A stretch of DNA of 64,000 bases from Neoalteromonas arenosi. GTDB lineage: Bacteria; Pseudomonadota; Gammaproteobacteria; Enterobacterales; Alteromonadaceae. Location: contig NZ_JAUCBP010000013.1 in NCBI RefSeq assembly GCF_030362855.1, positions 124,001 to 188,000 of the forward strand, written 5' to 3'. This document shows, piece by piece, positions 46,458 through 55,005 of the stretch; the first letter of the stretch is position 1; each line of letters opens with the position of its first letter. The translations under genes and the position numbers were made by a program. Under the pieces are notes generated by a model. It was not told where the DNA came from. It saw only the letters and a list, made by a program, of their open reading frames with translations, and searched no databases.

Positions 46458-47693
46458 TTATCTCAACACTGAATCAAACCACTGCACATTCACCGTTTCT
46501 CCCGGCTCTACCATACCGCGACTATTCTCAAGTACTGCGTAACAATTGCTTGTAGTAAAACAGGAAAGAACTCCTGAGCTTTGTGAGCCACCAGTGTCGA
46601 CTATCAGTTGACCATTGTCATCGCGATAACAGATTGCACGTTGATAGTCAGTTCGTCCGGGTTTTTTCCTAAACTTATTCTTTGCAATGGCTTTAACGGC
46701 AATTTTACTTTCTGGTGTACAGCCTGCTAAAAGTGATAGGGAGGGGGCGGCAATTTGGTCAAAGGTGACTACTGCTGATACTGGATTGCCTGGAAGACCA
46801 AAAAATAAACTGTTATCCAATCTGCCGAACGCGAGTGGTTTGCCAGGTTTTATCGCTAACTTCCAAAAGTCTACCGTACCAATCTCCTCGAGAATTTCGC
46901 GTGTATAGTCAGCTTCACCTACAGAAACACCACCTGAAGTGATAACACAATCTGCATTTGCATCGGCTTGCGTAAAGGCATCTCGGATTTTATCCGGATC
47001 ATCTTCTATCACACCTAAGTCCAGAACCTCAGCGCCAAGACGCTTTAACATCGCGCGAAGCATGGGCCTATTGCTATCAAAGATTTTGCCTTGTTGGGGT
47101 GTGTCTCCTGGTTGTAGTAGCTCATCACCGGTTGAAAACAGTGCCACTTTGAGTTTGCGGAAAACTGATACATTGTTAATACCGATAGACGCGAGGAGGC
47201 CAACATCAATAGCAGTCAATCTCTTCCCTTTTGACAACACGACGGATTTTTTTGCGATGTCACCGCCTGCAATACGAATCGCTTCACCTAGTTTTACAGC
47301 ATGAGTGATCGTGATTTTATCGTTGTTAGCAATGGTGTTTTCTTGCATTACCACCGCATCCGCACCTGACGGGATTTGTGCGCCGGTCATAATTCGCACG
47401 CACTGATGCTTGTCTAGCTCGCCGTTGAATGGGTTACCAGCAAAGCTTTTGCCGACCAAATTGAAAGTCTTGTCAGAAGACAGATCCTGATGGCGAATGG
47501 CATAGCCATCCATTGCAGAATTATCGAAGCCTGGAACATTGATTGGCGAAATCACGTCTTCTGCCAGCACTCTATCCAATGCTGAATCAAGATTGCATAG
47601 CTCTATATCGTTAATCGGCGTGATAGTGTCCCAGATGATCTGTTTTGCTTGTTCTACTGGCATAAGGCCTTTTGCGTCGCATCCACAACCCAT
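46458..47693 (-). CDS. moeA: Molybdopterin molybdotransferase
   Basis: About 411 residues from the ATG at 47693, two bases after the narL stop, with AAGGAG upstream; the frame extends 33 bases into narL. Motifs are 'VPGFDNSAMDGYAI', 'GAQIPSGADAVVMQE', 'LFSTGDELLQPG', 'GKIFDSNRPML', 'ITSGGVSVGEADY' and 'FFGLPGNPVS'. It inserts molybdate into adenylated molybdopterin. Coupling to narL ties cofactor supply to nitrate signalling. Confidence 0.95.
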   Translation of the reverse strand: MGCGCDAKGLMPVEQAKQIIWDTITPINDIELCNLDSALDRVLAEDVISPINVPGFDNSAMDGYAIRHQDLSSDKTFNLVGKSFAGNPFNGELDKHQCVRIMTGAQIPSGADAVVMQENTIANNDKITITHAVKLGEAIRIAGGDIAKKSVVLSKGKRLTAIDVGLLASIGINNVSVFRKLKVALFSTGDELLQPGDTPQQGKIFDSNRPMLRAMLKRLGAEVLDLGVIEDDPDKIRDAFTQADANADCVITSGGVSVGEADYTREILEEIGTVDFWKLAIKPGKPLAFGRLDNSLFFGLPGNPVSAVVTFDQIAAPSLSLLAGCTPESKIAVKAIAKNKFRKKPGRTDYQRAICYRDDNGQLIVDTGGSQSSGVLSCFTTSNCYAVLENSRGMVEPGETVNVQWFDSVLR

Positions 47694-47695
47694 CG

Positions 47696-48349
47696 CTATG
47701 CTCCTTTTTGATGGTTCACCATCCAAACTGCAGCCTCAACGCGAGAACGCAGATTCAGTTTTTTTAAAAAGTGCTTCACGTGAACTTTTACTGTGCCATC
47801 TGAAATATCCAGTTCTCGTGCGATAAGTTTATTGCTCATGCCTTTGGCGATAAGTTTGAGGATCTCCAGTTCTCGACTTGTCAGGCTGGCTAATGCACGA
47901 CTTCCGGCTCTTTCAGGTTTTCTTAATGCAGTCGCCAGTACCTCAGTCAGCTTTGCGCTCATTACCATTTTGCCAAGTGCGGCTTCGCGCAGCTTGTCGA
48001 CGATGTCTTCGGGATCCATGTCTTTTAACAGATAACCATCTGCACCTGAACGCACTGCTTCAACAACATCTTCATCGTTGTCAGATACGGTCAACATGAT
48101 TATACGCGAATCAACACCTTTATCTCGAAGATGTTTAAGCGTTTCGAGTCCATCCATCCCTTGCATGTTCAAGTCCAGCGTGATCAGGTCAGGCTCCAAC
48201 TGCACCGCCATTTCGATGGCTTCTTTTCCTGAACTCGCTTCTCCAACAACTGCTAAATCATCTTCAAATTCGATGAGTTGGTTTAGTCCTTTACGCAATA
48301 AAGGATGGTCGTCGACCATCATGATGGTGGCGGGTTTGTCTTCAAACAT
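47696..48349 (-). CDS. narL: Nitrate/nitrite response regulator
   Basis: The 217-residue protein has a receiver domain with phospho-acceptor Asp59 ('LITLDLNMQGMDG') and acidic pair Asp13/Asp14. A LuxR-type HTH follows ('LTSRELEILKLIAKGMSNKLIARELDISDGTVKVHVKHFLKKL'). It matches NarL through most of its length. Its sensor gene narX is 4.5 kb away beyond narK and modABC, so the pair is split. It starts the narL-moeA-ybaN-copD run, with moeA translationally coupled. Confidence 0.93.
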   Translation of the reverse strand: MFEDKPATIMMVDDHPLLRKGLNQLIEFEDDLAVVGEASSGKEAIEMAVQLEPDLITLDLNMQGMDGLETLKHLRDKGVDSRIIMLTVSDNDEDVVEAVRSGADGYLLKDMDPEDIVDKLREAALGKMVMSAKLTEVLATALRKPERAGSRALASLTSRELEILKLIAKGMSNKLIARELDISDGTVKVHVKHFLKKLNLRSRVEAAVWMVNHQKGA

Positions 48350-48656
48350 GTATGCCTCCTTACAAACGCTTAGTTTTCTTTTAATTTAACTATACACGAA
48401 CTAGTGAACTTCTCTTGAATTACTGGAGGTAACCGAGCTACCACTTAAGAGGTAGTAAAACACATTCGTTGAAACCCTCTAAATATAGGGAATACAACAA
48501 GATAGCCGTACCACTTTCAGCACTCAATATTCTAGAAATCGTGGATTTTGTTCCCACAATGCCTCGCCTGGCTACCTACTGAAGCAGATTGTTAGCTCAG
48601 CGTGTGTCAACCATAGTGTGACCAAATAAATGTCATTCTATGTTGGAGTAAGCGTT
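48350..48656. other. Divergent narL/narK promoter region
   Basis: This 307-bp stretch holds no gene. It contains one consensus NarL 7-2-7 site (listed) and extra heptamer-like half-sites at 48425-48431 (GGAGGTA), 48509-48515 (TACCACT) and 48573-48579 (TACCTAC). I could not find an FNR box of five-plus-five matching bases in it. Confidence 0.6.
48439..48454. promoter_or_regulatory. Consensus NarL site (7-2-7)
   Basis: TACCACT-TA-AGAGGTA fits two inverted TACYNMT heptamers with 2-bp spacing at every defined position. It is the best match in the window, between narL and narK. Confidence 0.75.
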
Positions 48657-50270
48657 ATGTCTGATCTGCACAAGTGGGATCCAGAAGACCCTGATTTCTG
48701 GGAAAAAGAAGGAAAGAAAATAGCGAATCGCAACCTTTGGATATCGATCCCTAGCTTGCTGACAGGCTTCGCTGTATGGCTCTATTGGGGCATTATTACC
48801 GTCCAAATGCTGAATCTGGGCTTCCCTTTCGCTAAGGCTGAACTTTTTACATTAATGGCGATTGCTGGGTTAACCGGCGCAACCCTGAGAATTCCTAGCA
48901 GTTTCTTTATTCGATTATGCGGTGGAAGAAATACTATTTTCTTCACCACTGCACTGCTGATGATACCTGCTGTTGGAGCGGGATTTGCACTGCAAAACCC
49001 TGATACGCCGTTATGGCAGTTTCAGCTGTTAGCATTATTATCCGGTTTTGGTGGCGGAAACTTCGCGTCATCAATGTCTAATATCAGCTTCTTTTTTCCG
49101 AAAAAGCAGCAAGGTTTGGCACTGGGTATGAACGCTGGTTTGGGTAACTTTGGTGTTACCACGATGCAAATCGTTGTGCCGCTGTTTATGACATTCGCGG
49201 CCTTTGGTGCATTTAGCGGCGACCCAATGACGCTAATCAATGCATCAGGCACGCTTATTGGTAAAATTCCTGCAGGCACCGAAAGCTATATTTCAAATGC
49301 GGGCTTTGTCTGGTTACTATTACTTGTTCCCTTATTCTTCCTCACATGGTTTGGAATGAATAACATTCGCACGCCTGATGTTTCTCCAAATATTGGCAAT
49401 CCTTTGACATCTTTTGCTCTAATAACCGTTATGCTCAGCATTGGTCTGGTTGTGGCTGCTTTTGGCCTGTGGTTAATGTTACCTGAGACCGCAAACGGTT
49501 CAGGATTCGGTGTGCCTAAGGAAGTTGTGTTAGTGCTGGTGGTTACCGCCACTGTAGTCATCTTGAAAATGTTGCCAGGTTCAATTGGTGAGAGTCTGAC
49601 TCGTCAATATCAGATCTTTAACAACAAGCATACCTGGGTGATGAGTGTTATTTACACCATGACGTTTGGTTCGTTCATTGGTTTCGCTGCATCATTCCCG
49701 CTAGCCATTAAAGTTATCTTTGGCTATAGCCATGTCATGGTCGATGGGGTGATGACGCACAATACCATTAACCCGAATGGCCCAAGTGCTCTAATGTATG
49801 CTTGGATGGGCCCATTCATTGGCGCACTCATTCGTCCATTGGGTGGCTGGATTTCTGACAAAATTGGCGGTGCATTAGTTACACAAATATGCTCTATCGT
49901 TATGATTGGTAGTGCACTCGGTGCAGCCTATTACATGCAAGAAGCCTATCAATCTGCCACGCCAGAAGAGTTCTTTAAGCCATTCTTCGTGTTGTTCCTA
50001 CTACTGTTTGCAGCGACCGGTATTGGTAATGGTTCAACGTTCAGAACCATCGCGCAAGTATTCCCTAAAGAACAAGCGGGCCCAGTGCTTGGATGGACGT
50101 CAGCGGTGGCTGCATATGGTGCCTTTTACATTCCCAAAGTTATTGGTGAGCAAATCCAGGCTACCACACCGGAAGTTGCGTTGATTGGATTTGCAGTGTT
50201 TTACGGCGTCTGTGTATTGATCAACTACTGGTTTTATTTACGCAAAGACGGCGAATTCTACAATCCGTAG
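48657..50270 (+). CDS. narK: Nitrate/nitrite antiporter NarK (third NNP transporter)
   Basis: About 537 residues from the ATG at 48657, which has TTGGAG upstream; the frame opens 27 bases earlier without support. It has 12 helices with NarK/NarU features: 'WISIPSLLTGFAVWLYWGIITVQM', 'SGFGGGNFASSMSNISFFFP' and 'GMNAGLGNFGVTTMQIVVPL' (first nitrate signature), and 'GSFIGFAASFPLAIK' (second half). It is longer than E. coli NarK because of an inserted segment between helices. It likely imports nitrate and exports nitrite for NarG. Confidence 0.94.
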   Translation: MSDLHKWDPEDPDFWEKEGKKIANRNLWISIPSLLTGFAVWLYWGIITVQMLNLGFPFAKAELFTLMAIAGLTGATLRIPSSFFIRLCGGRNTIFFTTALLMIPAVGAGFALQNPDTPLWQFQLLALLSGFGGGNFASSMSNISFFFPKKQQGLALGMNAGLGNFGVTTMQIVVPLFMTFAAFGAFSGDPMTLINASGTLIGKIPAGTESYISNAGFVWLLLLVPLFFLTWFGMNNIRTPDVSPNIGNPLTSFALITVMLSIGLVVAAFGLWLMLPETANGSGFGVPKEVVLVLVVTATVVILKMLPGSIGESLTRQYQIFNNKHTWVMSVIYTMTFGSFIGFAASFPLAIKVIFGYSHVMVDGVMTHNTINPNGPSALMYAWMGPFIGALIRPLGGWISDKIGGALVTQICSIVMIGSALGAAYYMQEAYQSATPEEFFKPFFVLFLLLFAATGIGNGSTFRTIAQVFPKEQAGPVLGWTSAVAAYGAFYIPKVIGEQIQATTPEVALIGFAVFYGVCVLINYWFYLRKDGEFYNP

Positions 50271-50290
50271 GCAGTTCCAATAATCGATAC

Positions 50291-50315
50291 AAAGGTGCGA
50301 GCAATCGCGCCTTTT
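50291..50315 (+). terminator. Probable intrinsic terminator after narK
   Basis: GGTGCG pairs with CGCGCC (one wobble) around AGCAAT, then four T. It is weak because of the short T-run, and modA follows within 26 bp. Confidence 0.5.
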
Positions 50316-50340
50316 CCCGTATTACCATGGTTAGACCATC

Positions 50341-51120
50341 ATGCGTTTAAAGCTAATCTTGTTCTCGATAACCCTGTTTGTTCATTCGGTCGTGAATGCT
50401 GATGAGTTGTTAATAGCGGCAGCGTCAGATCTTAAATTTGCGATGAAAGACATCGTAAGTTTATTCGAATCAGCAAATCCGGACATAACAGTTAAAACTT
50501 CGTTTGGTTCGTCTGGCAAGTTTCGTACGCAGATCCGCAATGGCGCGCCATATGACCTATATTTCTCAGCGGATATTAGTTTTCCACAGCAGCTAAGATC
50601 GTTGGGCTATTCATCGTCGGACGTTGTCCCCTACGCCAAGGGTAGATTGGTATTGCTGAGTCATAAAAACGATATGTCCAATAGCCAACTTGCCTCTTTG
50701 CTTCACGCTGACTTTGAGAGAATTGCAATTGCTAATCCAAGACATGCACCTTATGGCATGAAAGCCAAAGAGGCACTAGAACAAGCTGGATTGTGGACTC
50801 AACTTACGTCAAAAATCATCTATGGTGATAGCGTTTCTCATACTACTCAATTTATCGTTAATCGACATGTCGATGCGGGTATCGTTGCGTTGTCGTTGGT
50901 CAAGTCTGCGTCAAACTCTTCAAATGCATCCTACCTGTTGATACCAGAAACACTGCACTCTCCGCTACTTCAAGGTTTTATTATTACCCAACGCGGTGGA
51001 GAAAAACCTGCAGCATGGTTATTTCATGCTTTTATGCAAAGTGGAGAAGTCGTAAGGCTACTGACACAGTATGGATTTGAAACACCCAATCAGGAGACTA
51101 TAAGTGCTTTCGGCGGGTGA
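50341..51120 (+). CDS. modA: Molybdate ABC transporter, periplasmic binding protein
   Basis: The 259-residue protein has a signal peptide (residues 1-20, 'LFSITLFVHSVVNA') and ModA blocks 'LLIAAASDLKFAMKDIV', 'FGSSGKFRTQIRNGAPYDLYFSAD', 'IANPRHAPYGMKAKEALEQAG' and 'GIVALSLV'. It captures molybdate in the periplasm. modB starts inside its 3' end. Confidence 0.94.
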   Translation: MRLKLILFSITLFVHSVVNADELLIAAASDLKFAMKDIVSLFESANPDITVKTSFGSSGKFRTQIRNGAPYDLYFSADISFPQQLRSLGYSSSDVVPYAKGRLVLLSHKNDMSNSQLASLLHADFERIAIANPRHAPYGMKAKEALEQAGLWTQLTSKIIYGDSVSHTTQFIVNRHVDAGIVALSLVKSASNSSNASYLLIPETLHSPLLQGFIITQRGGEKPAAWLFHAFMQSGEVVRLLTQYGFETPNQETISAFGG

Positions 51121-51796
51121 CTTGCAAGCTTTGCTTCTGACCCTGAAGCTGGCGAGCACGGTAACCATTATCCTGTTATTTTTCGGAATTCCATTTTCCT
51201 GGTGGTTGGCTAGAACTCACTCCAAACTCACAAGTCTTTTAACTACCCTGGTAGCCATGCCACTCATCTTGCCACCTACGGTGTTGGGCTTTTACTTATT
51301 ATTAATGCTTGGCCCAGATGGGCCTGTTGGGAAAATAACAACGCAGTTGAGTATTGGTTTATTCCCCTTCACGTTTACGGGCTTGGTTATAGCCTCAATT
51401 ATTTATTCCTTACCTTTTACCATACAGCCCCTTGTGTCTGCTTTTGAGGCAATTCCAAATCGAACACTAGAAGTCGCTTCTACCTTGAGAGCGTCACCTA
51501 TCGATGCTTTCTTTTCCGTCGTATTGCCGCTATCAAAAAGCGGTATCCTTACCGCTATTGTTTTGACCTTTGCTCATACGGTTGGTGAATTTGGCGTTAT
51601 TTTGATGATTGGCGGAAACATTCCGGGTGAAACACAAGTCGTCTCAATTCAAATCTATGACCATGTAGAAAGTATGAATTATGGCGCTGCACACACGCTG
51701 TCAGTGATCATGCTTGTCTTCTCATTTTTGACGTTAACGCTGCTGCAATGGATCCGGCGACGGAGCTTTGCAGTCGCTCTTGTGAAGAGTAAGTAA
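51104..51796 (+). CDS. modB: Molybdate ABC transporter permease
   Basis: The 230-residue protein has five membrane helices and the ModB coupling region 'VASTLRASPIDAFFSVVLPLSKSGILTAIVLTFAHTVGEFGVILMIGGNIPG'. The GTG start at 51104 has CAGGAG upstream and overlaps modA by 17 bp. Confidence 0.94.
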   Translation: MLSAGDLQALLLTLKLASTVTIILLFFGIPFSWWLARTHSKLTSLLTTLVAMPLILPPTVLGFYLLLMLGPDGPVGKITTQLSIGLFPFTFTGLVIASIIYSLPFTIQPLVSAFEAIPNRTLEVASTLRASPIDAFFSVVLPLSKSGILTAIVLTFAHTVGEFGVILMIGGNIPGETQVVSIQIYDHVESMNYGAAHTLSVIMLVFSFLTLTLLQWIRRRSFAVALVKSK

Positions 51797-51798
51797 TC

Positions 51799-52857
51799 GT
51801 GAAATTGGCTTACAGACTATCCAAAGGGCGCTTTAATCTGAATGTAGATCTAAAACTTCCTGATACTGGCATCAGCGTGCTTTATGGGCATTCTGGTTGC
51901 GGTAAGACGACACTACTACGCTGTGTCGCTGGCTTAGAAAACGAGGCAACCGGACATTGCTCCATCGCTAATGAAGTTTGGGAAAGTAAGAGTATAAAGC
52001 TGAAGCCACATAAGAGAGACGTTGGGTATGTCTTTCAGGAGCCAAGCCTATTCAGTCATCTCAGTGTGAAAGACAATCTAGATTACGGTATCAAACGCGC
52101 CATTGAGGCAAGCAAGAAGAACCTGGATGAAGCAATTGCAGTGTTGGGTATTGAACACTTATTGGAGCAGAAACCTGCAGCTTTATCAGGTGGGGAAGCG
52201 CAGCGTGTTGGCATAGCTCGCGCATTGGCGTTAAATCCCAAGATTTTGTTGTTTGATGAACCTTTGGCATCACTTGACGATGACCGAAAGCGTGAGATCT
52301 TACCTTACCTTAAGCGTATTAAACGGCAACTGAGCATCCCAATGCTGTATGTTACTCACGCTGCGCCAGAAGTGGCAATGCTTGCAGACCATGTTGTTGT
52401 CATGCACGAAGGCAGGGTTGTATCCAGCGATTCGCTGTCGGCATCACTTACAAACGAAAAACTACCACTAAGGTTAAACGGAGAAATATCGTCTGTTTTG
52501 ACCGGGAAAATTATCGAGATTGATAAGAGATGGCATTTAGCTTGTTTATCTATCAGTGATCAAAAACTATGGTTACCCAATACCAAAATGTCGATAGGTG
52601 ATGAAGTAAGGGTGCAGATTTTAAGTAAAGATATAGCTTTGGCCAATTCTGCAGGTGACGCCAGTTTTCAAAACGTGTTCAAAGCTAAGATTGTGGCAAT
52701 CAATGAGGGTGATCATCCTAGCCAAGCAATCGTTAAAGCTAATGTCGGCGAACACGAATTTATGGTCGCAGTAACCAAACGAGGATTAGCAAATTTGGGT
52801 TTGCGTGTTGGCAACCAAGTGTTATTGCAGGTGAAATCAGTCGCAATTCACAGCTAA
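51799..52857 (+). CDS. modC: Molybdate ABC transporter ATP-binding protein
   Basis: The 352-residue ATPase has Walker A 'GHSGCGKTT' (near residue 30), signature 'LSGGEAQRVGIARALA', Walker B 'ILLFDEPLASLDDD' and a C-terminal molybdate-binding TOBE region (about 285-350). The GTG start at 51799 lies two bases after modB. modABC sits between narK and narX, and no modE repressor is visible. Confidence 0.94.
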   Translation: MKLAYRLSKGRFNLNVDLKLPDTGISVLYGHSGCGKTTLLRCVAGLENEATGHCSIANEVWESKSIKLKPHKRDVGYVFQEPSLFSHLSVKDNLDYGIKRAIEASKKNLDEAIAVLGIEHLLEQKPAALSGGEAQRVGIARALALNPKILLFDEPLASLDDDRKREILPYLKRIKRQLSIPMLYVTHAAPEVAMLADHVVVMHEGRVVSSDSLSASLTNEKLPLRLNGEISSVLTGKIIEIDKRWHLACLSISDQKLWLPNTKMSIGDEVRVQILSKDIALANSAGDASFQNVFKAKIVAINEGDHPSQAIVKANVGEHEFMVAVTKRGLANLGLRVGNQVLLQVKSVAIHS

Positions 52858-52882
52858 TAAAATTCGCTAAAGGCGCGGAAAA

Positions 52883-54736
52883 CTAAGCACTTTTACTCTT
52901 TAACTCGAGCGTCCGTGCATACTCTGGAATGAAACTAAACATGACCGTGGTGCCACGCTCATCATTACGTTTGACTGTTAGTTCACCGTCCAGGTTTCGG
53001 CTGCGTTCCTTCATAATGGCTAGGCCATAATGATTAAGTTTATTCGGGTCTTCAGGGATGCCAATTCCGTTATCTTTAACCGTCAATATCACTTCGGAAA
53101 GAGAATTACTGGTGATGCCAATTTCAATATTAGACCCTTGAGAATGATAGAAGGCGTTTTGGGTTGCTTCTCTGGCAATTTGCAATAGATGTATTTCTTC
53201 TTGAGGCGTGAATGGAATATTGCTGACGTGATAATTAAGCGTAAAACTGAAATCGTCTGAGCGGTTTTGCAATTGCGAAATCGTTTGCTCTAATGCGGCT
53301 TTGATGCCCTGTCCATCTAACTTTAATCTGAAAGTCGTTAGCAATTCTCGTAGTTCACTGTAAGCCGCACCGAGCCCGTTCTTTAACTCATCAATAACTT
53401 GGTCTATTTGCTCCTGAGCACTCTCTTTCTGCTGCAGTCGTTGTAATCGTGTCACCTGAATTTTCAAATAGGATAATGCCTGCGCTAGTGAATCATGCAG
53501 TTCTCTGGCTATCACCGTGCGCTCATTCATCAAAGCGATGCGCCTGCGCTGCTCATTTTGATATTTCATGCTCAATCCATTGGCGACCTGTTCAGCAATG
53601 GCTTCAAACAACTGGTGCTGCCAGTCTTCCAGAATACTCCCTTCATCCAAACTCACTACCAAGACACCATAGTGTTGATCACCAATACTTAACTGATACT
53701 TCATTTGCCCATTAACAGGCGGGAATAGAGAATCATGCTCAGTACAGTCATGACAGAGTTGCTGCTGACACTTATCTGGAATCGTCTTCTCTGTACTCAT
53801 CAAATGTTCATAAGGGCCCGTGCCTTGCGCTGTCATAATGCACAGATCCAGGTCTTTCACACCAGTCACGGCTGCCAGCTTGTTGAGTAAGGGCTGAAAA
53901 TCAACAGAGCCCGGTTCCACTTCGTTAAGTTTGCGAGATACTTGAAACAGCAATTCGAGGGATTGATTAGAGCGCGATAGTTTTCTTGTTTTACGCTTAA
54001 TTTGTTCTTCAAGTTGAGACTTTGAACGATACAAGCTACCGCTCATTTTATTTATTGTTCTGGCCAGTATTGCAAGCTCGCCTTTGCCAGTCTCTTCTGC
54101 TTTGGCAGTAAAATCTCCTTTTCCTATCTGATGGGCTACCCAAGTCAGTTTCGACAGTGGTTGCTCTATGTGACGGTGCACAATCACCATGGCAAGGGCA
54201 ATAAGTATCAGGGTACTAAATAACGCAAGACTTTGGACTAATCGAATCGTAGCAATATTAGTTTCAGCATGTTTTTGATAAGCACCAACAAGTAGCTCGA
54301 TATCTTCTACCAGTTTGTTAAAACCATCCAGACTGGAGGTGTTGGGATCACCTGAAGCTGTCAAATAGGTTTCGATCAACGGCTTAACTCTTTCACTCCA
54401 GTTTTTTGTCACTGCCGCATGATGCTTTGCGATATCTCCACTGTCCCTAAGTGCCTGTTGATTAACCAGCACGCCGGTATTCAGGGTCAGGTCAAATTCG
54501 TCAACTAATTGATTGATGGTCTCAATATCATTTGGATTGTCGAGCATGAAGCTATGAATTCGATACGTCTTCATTCTCAATGAACCCGCCACATTCACCG
54601 CCTGAGCATCGAACTGGGCACCGTCACTCATAAACACGGTTGTAAACATACTGACGATCGCCAAAAAGCTAACCGAAAACATTAGTGCGGCGATTTTAAA
54701 TACAGTCGAATGTATGAAGCTTTTAATGGGTTGCAT
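52883..54736 (-). CDS. narX: Nitrate/nitrite sensor histidine kinase
   Basis: The 617-residue protein has two membrane helices (about 12-32 and 165-185) flanking a periplasmic sensor. The sensor starts with the P-box 'VNVAGSLRMKTYRIHSF', the nitrate-binding signature of NarX/NarQ. HAMP, a GAF-like region with Cys residues ('QQLCHDC'), HisKA_3 with 'ARELHDSLAQALSYLKIQ' (phospho-His) and an HATPase domain ('VKDNGIGIPED', 'GLAIMKERSRNLDGE') follow. It phosphorylates NarL when nitrate is present. It is divergent from narG. Confidence 0.93.
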   Translation of the reverse strand: MQPIKSFIHSTVFKIAALMFSVSFLAIVSMFTTVFMSDGAQFDAQAVNVAGSLRMKTYRIHSFMLDNPNDIETINQLVDEFDLTLNTGVLVNQQALRDSGDIAKHHAAVTKNWSERVKPLIETYLTASGDPNTSSLDGFNKLVEDIELLVGAYQKHAETNIATIRLVQSLALFSTLILIALAMVIVHRHIEQPLSKLTWVAHQIGKGDFTAKAEETGKGELAILARTINKMSGSLYRSKSQLEEQIKRKTRKLSRSNQSLELLFQVSRKLNEVEPGSVDFQPLLNKLAAVTGVKDLDLCIMTAQGTGPYEHLMSTEKTIPDKCQQQLCHDCTEHDSLFPPVNGQMKYQLSIGDQHYGVLVVSLDEGSILEDWQHQLFEAIAEQVANGLSMKYQNEQRRRIALMNERTVIARELHDSLAQALSYLKIQVTRLQRLQQKESAQEQIDQVIDELKNGLGAAYSELRELLTTFRLKLDGQGIKAALEQTISQLQNRSDDFSFTLNYHVSNIPFTPQEEIHLLQIAREATQNAFYHSQGSNIEIGITSNSLSEVILTVKDNGIGIPEDPNKLNHYGLAIMKERSRNLDGELTVKRNDERGTTVMFSFIPEYARTLELKSKSA

Positions 54737-54770
54737 GGGTTATGTAGAAACGAAGTCGACTCACAAGTGA

Positions 54771-54777
54771 TACCTCC
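54771..54777. promoter_or_regulatory. NarL-like heptamer near narX start
   Basis: TACCTCC, one base from the TACYNMT form, 35 bp upstream of the narX ATG. It is a single half-site only. Confidence 0.25.
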
Positions 54778-54866
54778 AAAGATTAACTTACGCTCAAATT
54801 GTAATCAGTTCTTGATGACATCAGTCTAGACCCCTTTAATACAAAGGAAAAGCAAAAAAACGCCTC

Positions 54867-54882
54867 TACCACTTTGGTGGTA
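54867..54882. promoter_or_regulatory. Candidate NarL site (7-2-7) upstream of narG
   Basis: TACCACT-TT-GGTGGTA, an almost perfect inverted repeat. The left heptamer fits TACYNMT and the right has one mismatch. It is about 125 bp upstream of the narG start. Confidence 0.65.
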
Positions 54883-55005
54883 ACTCCCTTATTTAACGCT
54901 GTTTTCGGGCTCTTGCCGTGCGATTAACAATGCACTTTAATCCATATAAAGCTTGAGTTTGCAGCGCATCTTATCGTTGCTATTCCATTGATAAAGGAGT
55001 CTGGC

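Noticed and set aside
54812-54824. FNR-like dyad TTGATGACATCAG upstream of narG
   Set aside because: The half-sites are three rather than four bases apart and the last base is wrong, so it does not fit TTGAT-N4-ATCAA.
54988-55005. TTG at 54988 as narG start
   Set aside because: The first codons are themselves the ribosome site AAAGGAG for the GTG at 55006, which gives the family's normal N-terminus.
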